Part shown: positions 24,457 to 36,725 of the stretch, piece by piece
Layout: each line of letters opens with the position of its first letter
Position numbering within the stretch: the first letter of the stretch is position 1
Assembly: GCA_025618425.1 (NCBI GenBank)
Contig: CM046842.1
Coordinates: 36,516,951 to 36,580,950, forward strand
Source of the DNA: Heliocidaris tuberculata
Taxonomy: Eukaryota > Echinodermata > Echinoidea > Camarodonta > Echinometridae
Direction of reading: 5' to 3'
DNA length: 64,000 bases
The notes under the pieces: model-generated
Seen by the model: the letters and a program-made list of their open reading frames with translations, nothing else
Told to the model about the DNA's origin: nothing
Database searches by the model: none
Program-made: the position numbers and the translations under genes

Positions 24457-25422
24457 CTACACGATATTTGAAAAAGAAATGAAGGGGGGGAAAAAACGCG
24501 ATCCAAGTAGTTTTTTAAGGAAATTATATTAAATCAGTGTAGAAAATAAATGAAATCTACGTCCAGGGGTGGATCCGGGGGGATTGACCCCCCCCCCCCC
24601 CCCCTTTGAAGCCAGAGGGGGCCTAATCGGCCGCCCTTTTTTTCAGGCTGTCCCGAGAGGAGGGCCGTATCGGCCCAATCGGCCGAATTCTGGAGGACAA
24701 CTGGACCACAAAAAAAATATGATAACCTTTTTTTTTTTGCTTCTTCTTCTTCTTCTTTATAGCTTGCTTGTCAGAGAATTCTGGAGAACACTGGACCAAA
24801 TACAACCAATGATAACAACTACAACAATAATAATAACTAAATAATAATAATAATTGTAGTATAATAGTAATAATGATGACGATGCGGATAAAAGCAACAA
24901 TGAGATCTATAGCAATAGTAATATATCAATAGCATACATGAACATGTCTCTTTGTGTTTGGGGGGGAAAATATGGAGCATGTAATCGATAAGGGATATAG
25001 TTATCGTCTATCAGAAGTATAATAAATATTGTGCATTTGTTACACCAAACTGTAAGCACTAACCATTTTCAGATTATAGTTGATTAGTCCCTGCATTTTA
25101 TTTTCTTTAAAGGATTGGGCGAAACCTTTGATTCTCTGTTAAATGTTATTCTTGTCATTCCACAAAGGTTGGACCCAGCGCATTTTAAGAAAAGACACAC
25201 ACAAAAAAAGGAATATGCGTTTGTTACATCAGACTGTAGAATCTAGAGTGAACGATGTAGAGCTATTAAATTAAACATAATGATCGAGGCTAAAATACTG
25301 TTATTATATAATGTATGCATTAAAACCTATTAGATATATTAAATCAAATACTGAATGTTATCATTATATAAACATTTTTAGATCTAGACACAAATGCTAA
25401 TAATTACAGTATATTTACTCAC

Positions 25423-25949
25423 TCCAAATTCAGTGAATTTAGGTTTGTTGACTTGCCAAAGAGGTCAACCAAGCCTTCCTCATCTCTGCAATTCAGCCCT
25501 GACACAAGTAGCCATTGTTGGTTACCGGTTTGTTCGCTGATCAGAAGACCTAGTCCTGCAATCGTCTCTTTCGATTCAGTCTGCTCTTCTGCTGAAATTG
25601 ATGGCGAGGCTTGTAGTTTGATATGTACAGCAAGCTGCTCACCACCGGTCTGCTCCGTACTAGGCCTGGACGCCTTGATCTGAGATGCGTTTCTCTCGAC
25701 GTAATCAATAGTGACATCGATCTTTTTCAAGGCAGGTAGCGATGAGATCAGACCTTCGTAGCTCTGTGACGTCAATTTCTCGGCTATCAGCTTGGTGACT
25801 GATGGTAGTTCGGGAGGAGATGATTGAAAATTGAGAGAGGAGTCTGTGATGGCGAGAGTATTTAGCATCGGAAATGATGTCAGGCAGGACCATAACCCAC
25901 TCGTCACGTCTGTAGTTATAGTAGACCTCTCGAATTTAACTTCTCTAAC
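25423..25949 (-). CDS. NLR gene, LRR-like exon 1
   Basis: This 527-base exon (175 codons plus 2) is the first LRR-like exon after the NACHT exon. It begins after an ACCGCAG acceptor in phase 0 (VREVKFERSTITTDVTSGLW), matching the phase-0 end of the NACHT exon, and ends TTGGA|GTGAGT in phase 2. It carries LWSCLTSFPMLNTLAITDSSL, PELPSVTKLIAEKL, SYEGLISSLPALKKIDV, GLGLLISEQTGNQQWL and a terminal DLFGKSTNLNSLNLE stretch that looks like one LRR. It is the most divergent of the five. If the donor were not used, TGA would follow at once and the protein would end here, giving a shorter NLR. Confidence 0.75.
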
Positions 25950-27641
25950 CTGCGGTTATAATGGTGGATAGAGAATGAGAGATAACAAACATTATACAGT
26001 GCGTATAAAAAAGTATACACAACTTTAGTAGCTTCTAATTAAAAGTTATAACCTCTATGAGCTTGAAATAGTAAAGAGCAAGTGATATTCTGTGTAATGA
26101 TACCTTATTCACTTCTTTGCTGCCAGGGATGACTGAGCAGCAGGCTTTTCAAAAAGTATTGTCCGAATCCTCTTATATACCAAATTTGGGCTGAAGCAGC
26201 GAATGTGGGTCAAACATAGGCATTAGTTACCTAAGTTGGAAAACAATTGCTGAGTTATTTTCAATCGATTTTGTGCATTTGAATAGAAAAGCTGTTATAG
26301 TCAACTCAAACTCAAGAAGAGTGTAGTAAAATGACGCGAAAGCGTTATAACGGTTTAGCGTTATATATGCTGAAAAGAATGAATATAGAGAGAAGAAAAA
26401 ACAAAGAAATACTATAGTACTGCTGCCACGCCAGCCGTGTTGGCCATCATACACACGTGGATATTGGAGAAACAACGACTCTCATTACATCTATCAGGCG
26501 TTCTTTTCAACTGCTTGCAAAAGATGAATTATGATTTTGATTGATTTGTAACAAAACGCAATGGGGGAAAAAAAAAAATCGGCGAGGATAGAGTGATCAA
26601 TTATAATTTTTTCTTTAAAAGTATCGTATTTTATACAGCCGTCCCTTTGCTTTTAAAGGTATCGTACAGTAGTGGGAAAGGTGGCGCTTTGGATATTTAA
26701 CTGCTTTGTCAGCTGGAATGGAAATTACTACATATATAATGTTGTGAAATGATTAATTTCGAACGTAGGTGACGTTTGTTTGAAGAAAAATGGTTTAGAA
26801 ATGGCTAAAATATCCCGGCCAAAAATAAACATCGAATTACAAGCGCGGTACCGCGTTGACAGTTCACACACGTGTAAACAGTGTGTGCGAACCGCTGTGC
26901 GCCGTTGAGCCGGGAGCGTCGGGGTAGGTGGTCCTTAGCGAGGGTATAAGGTAACCGTTGATATTCGATCATTTGAATTATTTTACTGAAAATCACCGGA
27001 AATCATGAATAGAATACCGGATTATCTCACTCATGTATCTTTTTATGCAAGCCGAACAATATGAGACTGTTTTTGAGCAGTTTCATGCCAACTTTCATTG
27101 TGCTACCACTATACTGTTTATTACCTTTAAAGCCGTCCCTGTGAATTTAAAGATTGAGAACGCATTTTGGAATCGTTCATGCCTTCTCCATTCACATAGG
27201 GTTTGCGTGCAAATTTTCTTGCACAGTGAAGCGCGGAGAGTGATCTCCTGGTATAATCGATTAACTTTTTTGACGTCAATTTATTACGGGTTTGCGTTAT
27301 AACGGTTTTGCGTGATTTTATTACACTGAAGAAAGGGCTTATTACAAGCTAAATGATATTTTATTAGCCATGATAACACTATCTTGGTTACATCCGCATC
27401 CCTTTTTTAAGGTAATTCTTTTTACTGAGTCATTCAAAATGAACAACATTTATTTGGGAAGCTTTTTTCTTGAAAATCTACTATCAATTACCGTGGTAAT
27501 TCTCAACACACGTATCCTCCTTTTTCTTCTTTTTAGTCTTTAAGATCAGTAAACATTTGAGTTCATGTGCTCTTCGCGAAAAAAAACAAACATCGTGTGC
27601 ACCTTATGCAGTTGAAATGGTGCAATGGACAATTGAGCAAA

Positions 27642-27883
27642 CACTCTTATTTCTGCGAAGTCGAATTTGACTCTGAATGGCGTCAGCTGGGAGTCAACTC
27701 TATTCTGAGCTAAAGTGATTCGGATTTCCGAATTAATTTGACTCAGAATGGTGTGCCATCAACTGAGAATCGACTTGATTAGAGTCAAAGTAACTCGAAA
27801 AACTAGTCACTTTGACAAGGATGGAGTTGACTCCCAGCGGACGCCATTTCCGAATTAAATTTGACTCAGCAGAAATAAGAGTG
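27642..27883. mobile_element. Foldback MITE with CACTCTTATTTCTGC ends
   Basis: Inverted termini CACTCTTATTTCTGC continue into imperfectly complementary arms that include TGGGAGTCAACTC and GACTCTGAATGGCGTC-like words on both sides. The full length is 242 bases. No clear target duplication and no coding capacity are seen. Confidence 0.6.
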
Positions 27884-28539
27884 AAGAGTTTTTAGTTATC
27901 ACGAGATAAGAAGTTAGAAGGCTGTTATAAATCAAAGAATACCGTGTGGATTGAAACAAGGTCATTTGAAAGTTTAGGTACACTGGATCACTTTAAACAA
28001 TAAAGCATTGAAGTACAAAGGAGAATTCAACTTTTAAAATGATTTGAGACTAAAGTAACACATTCATATGGCTTGACCCATATTCGTTGCTTCAGCCCCA
28101 ACTTGGAACAAGGAGTTTTTGACATTTTTTTCAAACCCCGGTGCTCCATGGCAGAAATTTCATGAGTGAGGTACCACTGGACGGACAATTAATTACTCTT
28201 CTCCATGAAATAAATTTCAAAGTCACATCAGTTATAACAATTTAATTAGAAACTTTAAAATTTGGGTTTACTTTTTTTTTCATGCGCACTGTATAGTTTG
28301 GTTTTGATTTATATAGTATACTTGTTCCTTAAACGGATGTAATTGTGGTATAAATGTTATGATCATCCCGGAAAGGTATACAAAAAAATAAAATCACTTG
28401 GACGTCAAGTCGAGCTTTGCTTATGACGACCCCTTTTTCTATGTTTAATATTTTTTGTGATCATACATGCTGAAAGATTGTAAATTTATGATGATTGTAT
28501 ATGGAAATAAATGAATATCAAATCAAAATGTGCATGTAA

Positions 28540-29310
28540 AGTGATTTTCACTGAAAGATCATTGACCTTTTGACCTTTTACTGTGACCCATTTACAAAGA
28601 TGACATGCATCTTCAAGGGATATACTTGTGATTAGAATTTGGTGATCCTACCTCAAAGGTACAAAAATGTATTACATGTGAGGTTATTTTCACTGGAAGT
28701 TCACTGACCTTTTGACTTCGGCCTTGGTCAGATTCGACTCATTTTCAAACTTAACCTGCGCCGATAAGATATGTACCTGTGGCATGATTGTTGTGACTCT
28801 ACCTCAAATACACTAAAAGTTATTTTGATAATGTACAGTGCTTTTTTTGCTGAAAGTTCATTGACCTTTTGAACTTTGACCTTGGTCATGTTCCACTCAT
28901 TTTTAACCTTGACCTGGACCTTTTAATAAGAGATATGCCAATGGTATGAATTGGGTGATTCTACCTCAATTCCATAGAACACGATAAAAACTACTTTCGA
29001 AAAATAAACGCAAGGGCAATTTCAAAGGGCTATTGTACTGCCCATAGAAATCAGGTTCGGATTACGTAATACGCCATTGTAATGTTCTCACATTTCTAAA
29101 GGTGATAGACAGGGCTATTGAAATTGCCTTCAGTGTTGATTTTTCGAAAGTAGTTTTTATCGTGTTACAGGCAGTTATTGTGATTATAGCCTTTTTTGCA
29201 GAAAATTATTTGACCTTGACCTTTGACCTTGGTCAGATACGACTAATTTTCGAACTTTAAGAGATGTACCCGTGGTATGAATTTGGGGATTCTACCTCAA
29301 ATCGATAGAA
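28540..29310. repeat. Diverged tandem repeat with TGACCTTTGACCTTGGTCA motif
   Basis: Four units of roughly 150-160 bases share a TTTTTGCTGAAAGTTCATTGACC start, a TTTGACCTTGGTCAGATTCGACT centre and a GGTGATTCTACCTCAAA end (starts about 28,540, 28,690, 28,840 and 29,180). The fourth is separated from the third by a 189-base MITE. Confidence 0.6.
28978..29166 (+). mobile_element. MITE with AACACGATAAAAACTACTTT ends, copy 1
   Basis: Inverted termini of about 32 bases (AACACGATAAAAACTACTTT, continuing to CGAAAAAT) bound a 189-base element. A second copy in opposite orientation lies at 45,743-45,929, with matching interior words GATTACGTAATACGCCATTG and AGGTGATAGACAGGGCTATT. It has no coding capacity, and its superfamily is unclear because no convincing target duplication was found. 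Confidence 0.75.
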
Positions 29311-29480
29311 AAATATTGTGATTACGGCATTATTGTTGACGACAAAAACGCGGCCGGAAATCGTGACGCCTGTAGTCTCGCTCTACTACGCAGGCGAGAC
29401 AAAAACCCGTTATGGAAGATACACTTTATCGATCATGCTAATTATTTTTCAAAGTGACGCTTTGGTGGAAGGCTGCATAC

Positions 29481-31069
29481 CTGATTTTTCAGCTGTTGTG
29501 GGAGATTCTGCATTCCAACAACGGTGTAGACAGTCGGAGACTTAAGTACAATATTCTGTGCAGCTACGCATTTTTGAACCAACGAAGACACCCTTCCTCT
29601 CGTACCCGTGGTCTCTGATGAGCAGTCAAGGAGAATACGATATCGCTCGCTCTCATCCAGATTGCCGTTGGCAAGGATTGCCTCCATTATTCTTATACAG
29701 AGGCCGTTGTCCGTGCCAGCAGCGAATCGGATGAGATTTTCGTAGTCACCGATGTTTGCTTTGATCTTGAGCAGTACTCTGTCCAACTTAGAAATCTTCA
29801 ATCGCATCAAATATTTATTTGTTTTGGCTGCGAGATGTTTCCCAGCCGAGTGTTCTTGTGCAAGTTTATGATAGAATTCGATGGTTATATAAGTGGCCTC
29901 CTTCAATTGTGGGAGGCGTGTTGATGAAACAGTCGTCTTGGATATTATCCCTAGGTGACATGCCCTCTCAAGGACAACGGGAACTTTTCGGAAATCATGA
30001 AGTGTGAAAACTAGCTTTTTGGAATCGTCAAGTAGACCAGCAAGAGCAACCTTACCGAGTTTACAAATAATTTCACCTAGTTTTTCCTCTGTAATCTCGT
30101 CTGTTGTCGTTGATTTGGCATTGGCATGGTGCGTCAAAAATAAATTCACGCAATCCAGCAGTTCTGTTTGGGTTGTAGTTTTACTCCCCAGCATGCCCTC
30201 GTTCCATAGGTGACAGACCATGAGACAAAATAGCGGTGTTATAACTAGTTCGTTGATAAGTGGATGGCCATCGAGATAAATCCCCAGGGCTTCTCCGTTA
30301 GAGGGATTCGAATACGAAGAAAAAAACTTGTGGATGTACTCTCTTGAGCTTTCTTGCGAGAATCCTTCTATCCACATCTTTGTGTATATTCTTGGAAGTT
30401 CCCCTTGACTGAAGAAATTTTCTAAGTGAGGGCGTGTTGTTACAATGACTCGACAATCTGGGTATTTCTCCCAACGGATCAAGCTGACAATGTTGCTTCC
30501 TAAACTCTGTTGTGAAGAGGTAATGCCAGCGTACTCGTCTAGCCCGTCTAGTATGATGTGACAGATGCCCTGATTCTTTCTGATGAAATTCTCCAGACCC
30601 TCCGGTGTGAGATCATCGACATCACTCAAAAGCTGGGATTTGATAGCTTCTCCGATCGATGTAAGCTTACCGGTGTTTCGGAATTTAAGCACAAACAAGA
30701 GTGGTATGTGAGTTATAGCTGAACCTTGTACTCTGTGAGCCCAATCGTAGGCCATTTTGGCGACAGCCGTCGTCTTCCCTCGTCCAGCGGGGGCCGAAAT
30801 GAGGATGCGAGCCGGTAGCCTGCCGTTTACTTTAGTTGAAAGTATTTCACTAACAGATCCCTGGAGTATCTCCTTCTTTTTCAAGTCTTGTCCATGTTCG
30901 TCCTTCTTCACAATAGTGACAACTGTGTGCATATTTTTGAACTCTGCATAATCATTTGGATCCCACGGTTTCATTTGAAGTTTGCATAATGTATTTAAGT
31001 ACTTGTTCTCCAGCTTTTCACGACATTGAAGAACAGTCAAGGATTCCGAGATCTTCTCGCTGTAGATAT
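29481..31069 (-). CDS. NLR gene, NACHT NTPase exon
   Basis: This large 1,589-base exon encodes the nucleotide-binding oligomerisation domain. The acceptor ATTCCAG|ATATC is entered in phase 1, so the split codon joins CCAG of the Death exon to give Asp. The donor is AATCAG|GTATGC in phase 0. Motifs, by residue within the exon, are: Walker A APAGRGKTT at about 93-101; Walker B/NACHT HIILDGLDEY at 171-180; a sensor-like RVIVTTRPH at 207-215; and a GFSQESSREYIHKFF helix at about 236-250. A winged-helix/superhelical part follows, with FYHKLAQEHSAGKHLA as in echinoderm NLRs. Such proteins are cytoplasmic pattern sensors that oligomerise on ATP/dATP binding. The frame is intact and the catalytic Lys and Asp/Glu residues are present. 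This is the best supported coding exon in the window. Confidence 0.95.
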
Positions 31070-32775
31070 CTGGAATGATACAAGCATATATAATGATATA
31101 TTAAAGTCTTGCTGCACTCGCACGAACCATCTACCCCCACCCTCTTCAACTTAATTAAGGACAGGAAACTGATTTTCTTAATGAAATACAAGAACATTCA
31201 ATGCCCCTGGTTTGTAATGCCACTTTCCTCCTGAAATCAATACGCCACTGTTACTTCCCAGACTAAAGTATGATATAACAATGAGAAAGTTCGGACATCT
31301 TAACATATTTAATTTTCCTATTACATTGTTTAAAGATATTAAAAAGAAAAACAACAACGAGCAAAAAACAACAAAGCAAAACAAGACAAAACCAAAAAAA
31401 TGCCAACCCGTATGTAGCCAGGCCACCTCATCCTAGCTCTTCATATTTTTTGCATTGCGATGTTTTATTCACTTCACGACGTGTTCCTGGTAGCAATATG
31501 AAAAAGAGAGCCACATTTAACACGCTTTTCAAAGATGTAACTGACGGAACGTAAGGACAGCATTTTCAAATTATCAATGCACAAAGTATACGCAGTACCA
31601 TACAAACTAGGGGTTCGAGGGGTTTTAAAAAGTCATTTTTGTGGTTGAATGGATCTAAGAAAATTTGCAAACATTGAAAAAATAATATCAAATTTTGTTT
31701 TTGTGTGGTGTAATATATGAATGTGTTTCAAAGTTCGGTTGTGCCACAAAAGAGCCCCCCCCCCCCCCCCACCAAACAAAGACGCCCTAGTGCAAGACAC
31801 TGTACGCCTTCAAGCTAGCTGGGAATTATTGCTATCAATCAACTGAATCTAAACATCGTGTATATTGTACAAGTTTTGCTTTGTCAATGACGCCATATCA
31901 AGATGTATTGTCAGGCTGTGAGCAGGGGCGTCGCTAGAGGGGGGTGTGGGGGTGTCACACCCCTGCTCAAAATTGCTGTCGGCAAATGCGCCACCTCTGT
32001 CGGCAAAAAAAGGGGGAAGAGAAAAGGAAAAATGAGAAAGTAGAAGAAATAAAAGAAAAGAGAAAAGTTATAGGAAAGGGGGAAAAAACAGAAAGAAAAG
32101 AAGGAAAAGAAAAGGGAAGGGAAAAAAAAAAAGGAAAAACTGGTCACTTTTTTGCTTGCTCACTTCACTCGCTCGCAAGCTCACTGGAATTTTAACATTC
32201 GGGCAAAAGGCATCCCCTTCGGCTATGGGATACAGCCCCCCCCCCCCCCCCCCCCCCCCCCGAGGAGTTTCCAAGTTCCAATATTCGGGTAACCACCACT
32301 TCATATTCGGGCAGCGAGGTGCCAAAATATCCATATAATTTGGGCAGCGAGGTTTCCAGATAATTATCTAACTTCTGTATGGAACTTCTGTACATTTTCG
32401 CTCGCTCGCAAAAATTTAGAAATTGAAAAGTTGACATTTGGGCAAAAGGCGTCAGCCTCCTCTTTGCGAAAAATAGGCCGTATGATCAAGATCTCTACAC
32501 CTGCGGTTTTCTTTTATTATTATTTGTGTGGGGGATTAGGATACAACATTTTTGTCGGCAACCCTGGCTGTTAGTTACGGTAGACTCTAAGTAATACAGT
32601 AACATTAACTTGTATGTTATTTTCCTTTGTTCCACTTTTTATCCTACAAAGTAATGAACTACAGTCATATTTGGGCCGGTCTCCCCATGATTTCGAAGTT
32701 TTAGAAGTAAAATTATTTGTGATGTATTGGTCAGAAATTTCGGGTAAAATGCTCTGAAAAAAGGCAGAGATTGCA

Positions 32776-32925
32776 CCAGAGAGCATCTTTTTTTCTTTTT
32801 TCTTTCTTTCTTTTCTTTTCTTGTATAAACTTGTTTTCTATTCTTAATTACATAGAGACATGCAAATTTTGCCTATGTGTTATGCGCTATACAAAAATGT
32901 TTAATTATCATTATTATTATTACGA
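32776..32925 (+). repeat. LINE 3' tail fragment
   Basis: CTTGTATAAACTTGTTTTCT, GCCTATGTGTTATGCGCTAT and ACAAAAATGTTTAATTAT followed by ATT repeats match the end of the LINE fragment at about 61,100-61,200 almost base for base. Only the tail is present here. Confidence 0.6.
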
Positions 32926-35017
32926 CCCCTGAGCTTCCAGGGCCCTTAAGCGGGCCCTAGACCCCGGCCGCAGGGGACTTCGCGCTCGTGATATGCGCTT
33001 CGCGCACATAATATCTCTCTACTTAAGATGCGAACCCCCCTCTATAAAAAGCTTGCACGGGCTTGATACGGCAGTGTCGAAAGTTGGTGAGACGGTCTTG
33101 GCTCCCCCTGCCCCCCCCCCCCCCCCTCATCGCATGACGAAAATAAAATTGTTTTCCCGTACTCTTTACCTATAAAAAGAAAAAAAGAAAACTAAGGCTT
33201 AGAGAAAGTAAGAGGGGAAAAGGAACGTGAAAAATAATGAACCGCGATCATTAAATTATTGTTGATCCCCTGTTAGTGACCTTGTCAATTTGCATTCTAC
33301 CCATCTAGTGAAATATGTGACACCCCCGTTTCATGATGGCCCATCAGTAATTAGACGATCGCTACGCCACAGGTATATTGTTTGGGGATACTCGTTTAAA
33401 TATTATTCCGAAACGAAAATTTCCCATAGCAGGAGGTTTATAATTCCGAAAATGAAATGGACAGGTGGCCAGGGGGCGATTTCTTGTCACGACCGGGGGA
33501 GGGGGAGCGGTGATAGACTGGCAACCAGGGAAGTCTGGGACGGTTCCCCTACCCCCACCCCCTTAAAAAACAATAATAATTTTTAAAAAGAAGTACTAGT
33601 ATGCGAATAGTGAAACTTAGCATAACACGATAACAAGGTATATTATTATTTTCTACAAATTTTTTCAGTCTTCAACATTTCCAGGGGCATGCATTCCCCC
33701 CCCCCCCCCCGAAATATTGAAGTCTTTGCAATTTGGCGAATTCCTCAGAAACCATACTATTTATTCACTATTTTGCAAGGTCGGATAGCGACTAAGGGAC
33801 AACATTTTAGAGCATTGTTGGTCAAACAGGCAAATCCAAGAGTAAAATCACAATTTTCACAGAAGATTGGGTATTTCTGAATTGGGGGGGGGGGGGGGGG
33901 AGGGGGGCTTTAGTATTTGTTCCCCGTTCCTCCCCCCCCCCCCCCTGAATTGCTGACCCTGCAATAGGTCCATTAGGGTTTTACATTGTCTGTATTGCAC
34001 ATGGGAATCTCTGCCTTATCGGTACTTACGTTTATAGATATCTCAAGCAATATTGTACAATTTAGATTACTAGTATGAGAGGAAGCGTATTGAAATTTTG
34101 CATTTTAGAGCAGTTGAGGGCGCCTGAATAGGATGTTGTAGCTTACTCATTATTTACTATACAATTTTGTTTACAGTCTTTAAAAAAATCCGGGGGGGGG
34201 ACGTTTCCCCGTTTTCCTCCGGGATCGCCGCCCCTGGAAATAGGCTTCATAATTCCGAACGTATGAGGCATTACTCTGAAGGTTTGTAATTCCCAAAATG
34301 AAATAGGGTTCGTTATTCCGAAAATGCAATAGAGCTCTACATGACTTTTCAGAATTACAAGCCTTCGGAAATATGATCCTTTTTTTTTTTTTTTTCATTT
34401 TCGGAATTTTGAACTGTCGCATAATCGGCCAGAATGAACTCAAAGTGTGTAAAAAGTCGTATATGGTATATTTTTGAGCGAAACAAGATGTATATGGGTA
34501 ATAGAATCCAATGGGAATACTTTCAATAGAGTCTTATGTCAAAAAGGCTGATTTCTAAACGGCTGCTCAAAACTTTATAATAAAGAATGAAATAACCATA
34601 ATGACGTGTCTCCAGTCCAACTAAACTTTTCACAGTCATACCTTGTTATGCTGACATATTTGACAAAAAAAGCAGTTTGTATAAAAAATGAAAGAACAAT
34701 GTTAGATGGTTAAACAACAACCCATGTAGTTTAAAGCTAAAAAAAATATTCCACTAGAAAATACCACATACCCCCCCCCCCCCCCCCCTCGCCCAGCTGT
34801 GATATTCCTATTGCATGATAGTTGTCTGGAAGAAATCTTCTTGGAAAACATCATGAATTAGTGATTGTTCTAAAATAAGCAATTTAATATTGCTCATTTG
34901 TCTATTTCTCTTAATTCACCTTGATATTTGCTCAGTACAAGAGATAATGGCAACTGAAGAATTCGTTTATTATATGCTTGCGTTAAAAGAGCATGAGTTT
35001 TGGCAAGGCTATGCAAG

Positions 35018-35287
35018 CAGGGGCGGCGCTACAGGGGGGGCAGAGGGGGCGACCGCCCCCCCCCCCTATGATTTTTCAAGTAGTGAAAAAAAGGGAAAAA
35101 AAAGAAAAAAGAAGAAAAGGAGGAAGAAAAGGGAAGAAAAGGGAAGAAAGAAGAAAGAGGAGTATCAAAAAGAGAGGTCTTAAACATATAACTCTATATT
35201 ACCCCTGTTATTTAATGGAGAAAAAAATATGACGTCATCTTTAGGTCGTCTTGCCCCTCCTATCAAAATACCCTGGCGCCGCCCCTG
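35018..35287 (+). mobile_element. hAT-type MITE, copy 1 (8-bp TSD TATGCAAG)
   Basis: Termini CAGGGGCGGCGC and GCGCCGCCCCTG are inverted repeats. The 270-base element is bordered by perfect 8-bp direct repeats TATGCAAG at 35,010-35,017 and 35,288-35,295, as expected for hAT transposition. The interior is a G-run, a purine (GAAAAA) tract and AGGTCTTAAACATATAACTC. No transposase is present. A close copy in opposite orientation lies at 40,422-40,687. Confidence 0.9.
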
Positions 35288-35629
35288 TATGCAAGATTAT
35301 GCAATATAGATGTACTTGCTATTAATTTCCTTGAAAGTTTTCTTTGCCCGTTAACCCTTAATATACCCCAGTGTACCAAACTCACTGCCACAGTACACAA
35401 TAATGACTGTTCGAGATACATAAACCAATTTAAAAGTAGGGCTTATACGGAGCCCATGCACAGACGAATAAACTAAAAAACTGGAATTTAAACGAAGGCA
35501 TCACGCGAAGTTGGCTTGAAGAGGGCGCTGTAAAAAGTCGTCGCCATAGCAGCTAAGGGGCCGCTGAGCTGAGCGACTTCACCTTCGCAATGGCTCCTCT
35601 TAAAATTTGTGAACATGGGGTAAAAACAA

Positions 35630-36595
35630 ATTGGCTTTAACTTACAAACGGGCAGAAACGGGCAGAAACGGGCAGCCATATTTGGTATCAATATAAGGCT
35701 CAGACGTTGGGATCTTTGGTTCTATAACTTTTAAAGCAAAAATCGACAGTAATGTTGACGTTTTTCTTGTATTAATGAAAAAAGTCTTATTTTTTTACTC
35801 ATTTGATCAGGTTTATCACAAAATAAGTAGTAAATATCAATTAGCTTTCGAATTAATACGCATTGATATTGTTAAATAAACAACCGCGTAGCCAGGATTT
35901 AATTTTAGGGGGCGTTGTCGTGATGAGCAAGCGAAACGTGCTCCCCAATGGGGTGGGTGCAGGGAGGTGCAGGGAGGAAGCGCACAAGCTCTGACGTTTC
36001 AGCAAGAAAAAGATAACGGCTCGTAGCACCTTTTTTTTTCAGGCGGAAAGTTAGTTCGACGCCCTGACTGCTTTTCAATTATTTGGAGGCAATACTGCAC
36101 TGTATGTAACAGGGTTGAGTGCAGGGAGGGGGGAGGGTCTCCTTCCCGCGCGAAAACTTTGAATTTTGAGAGAAATATAACGGCTCGTAGCGCCTTTTTA
36201 GGCTTTTTTCATTCACTCCCCCCCCCCCCCCCCTCCCCCCAGCTTTCTCGCTTTCTTTCTTTTTTTTTGCGGTTGTTGTTTTTTTGGGGGGGAGACCGCC
36301 CCCACCGCCCCCTCCCCTGGCTACGCGTCTGTAAATGAGTTATTAGAATTAAGCATGTGAACCATGTAAAAATCATAGCAGCAGCAAAATAGTGACTTAC
36401 AGACATAATGCTTAAAAAAGAACATTTTTTCAATTTTATGGGAAAAAATAAGACACTTAAAACATATTGAAATGAGAAATATTGCTAAGAACTATTCGTT
36501 AGGGTGGCATCTTAAAACAGGACATGAAAAAGTAAATCACCAAATTCCCATTTTGGCTCACTTTGGTTTGACTTTGGCCCACTGTGTGTTGGAGA
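35630..36595. repeat. Interspersed repeat, interrupted copy
   Basis: The segment from about GGCTTTAACTTACAAACGGG to TTTGACTTTGGCCCACTGTG matches 52,025-52,575 at moderate divergence. The match is interrupted only by the element 35,881-36,331. GGGCAGAAAC is locally triplicated at about 35,648-35,676. Confidence 0.7.
35881..36331. mobile_element. hAT-like element nested in interspersed repeat
   Basis: Ends CAACCGCGTAGCCAGG and CCTGGCTACGCGTCTG are imperfect inverted repeats. Flanks TAAATAAA and TAAATGAG match at 6 of 8 positions, a decayed 8-bp target duplication. The uninterrupted paralogue at about 52,287 supplies the empty site (ATTAAATGAGTTATTAG). The interior words (CTGACTGCTTTTCAATTATTTGG, GATAACGGCTCGTAGCGCC) recur at 44,140-44,600. 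Confidence 0.75.
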
Positions 36596-36725
36596 TCGAA
36601 CCCAGGAAAAACAAGCCTCCGGAATTATGAACCATATTTTGCCTAAAATGTTTTAATTTCACGTTCTCCATACAATGTGCAGGGAAAATAAATATTTACG
36701 AGTACTTTAGAACTTATATACCCAC

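Larger units (their letters stand above)
20633..24860. repeat. 4.2-kb tandem duplication, copy 2
   Basis: This is the partner of 16,407-20,620, starting at TGTCCGACTTTTTAGG. Differences seen include AATGAAGATCC against AATGGAGATCC, an extra AGATCT word near 21,901, longer (AT)n and C-runs, and FADD against FGDD in the RT box. It ends in AACAATAATAATAACTAAATAATAA, where the simple repeat may have mediated unequal exchange. Confidence 0.9.
25950..29480 (-). other. NLR intron between NACHT and LRR exon 1
   Basis: No exon is seen in this 3.5-kb interval. It holds AT-rich DNA, a foldback MITE (27,642-27,883), a possible LINE 3' tail near 28,390-28,510, a diverged TGACCTTTGACC-type tandem array (28,540-29,310) and a MITE inserted within that array (28,978-29,166). 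Confidence 0.6.
31070..36725 (-). other. NLR intron between Death and NACHT exons
   Basis: This 5.7-kb intron contains no further exon that I can support. It is dense in poly-G/C runs and element ends such as GCAGGGGCGTCGCTAG at 31,923. It also holds a LINE 3' tail (32,776-32,925), AATTCCGAA-rich repeats (33,430 and 34,240-34,440), a complete hAT-type MITE (35,018-35,287) and an interspersed repeat interrupted by a second hAT-like element (35,630-36,590). Confidence 0.6.

Noticed and set aside
28390..28510. LINE 3' tail ending in AAATAAATGAATATCAAATC
   Set aside because: Only a generic AT-rich tail is visible without RT codons or a matching second copy, so it is not listed as an element.
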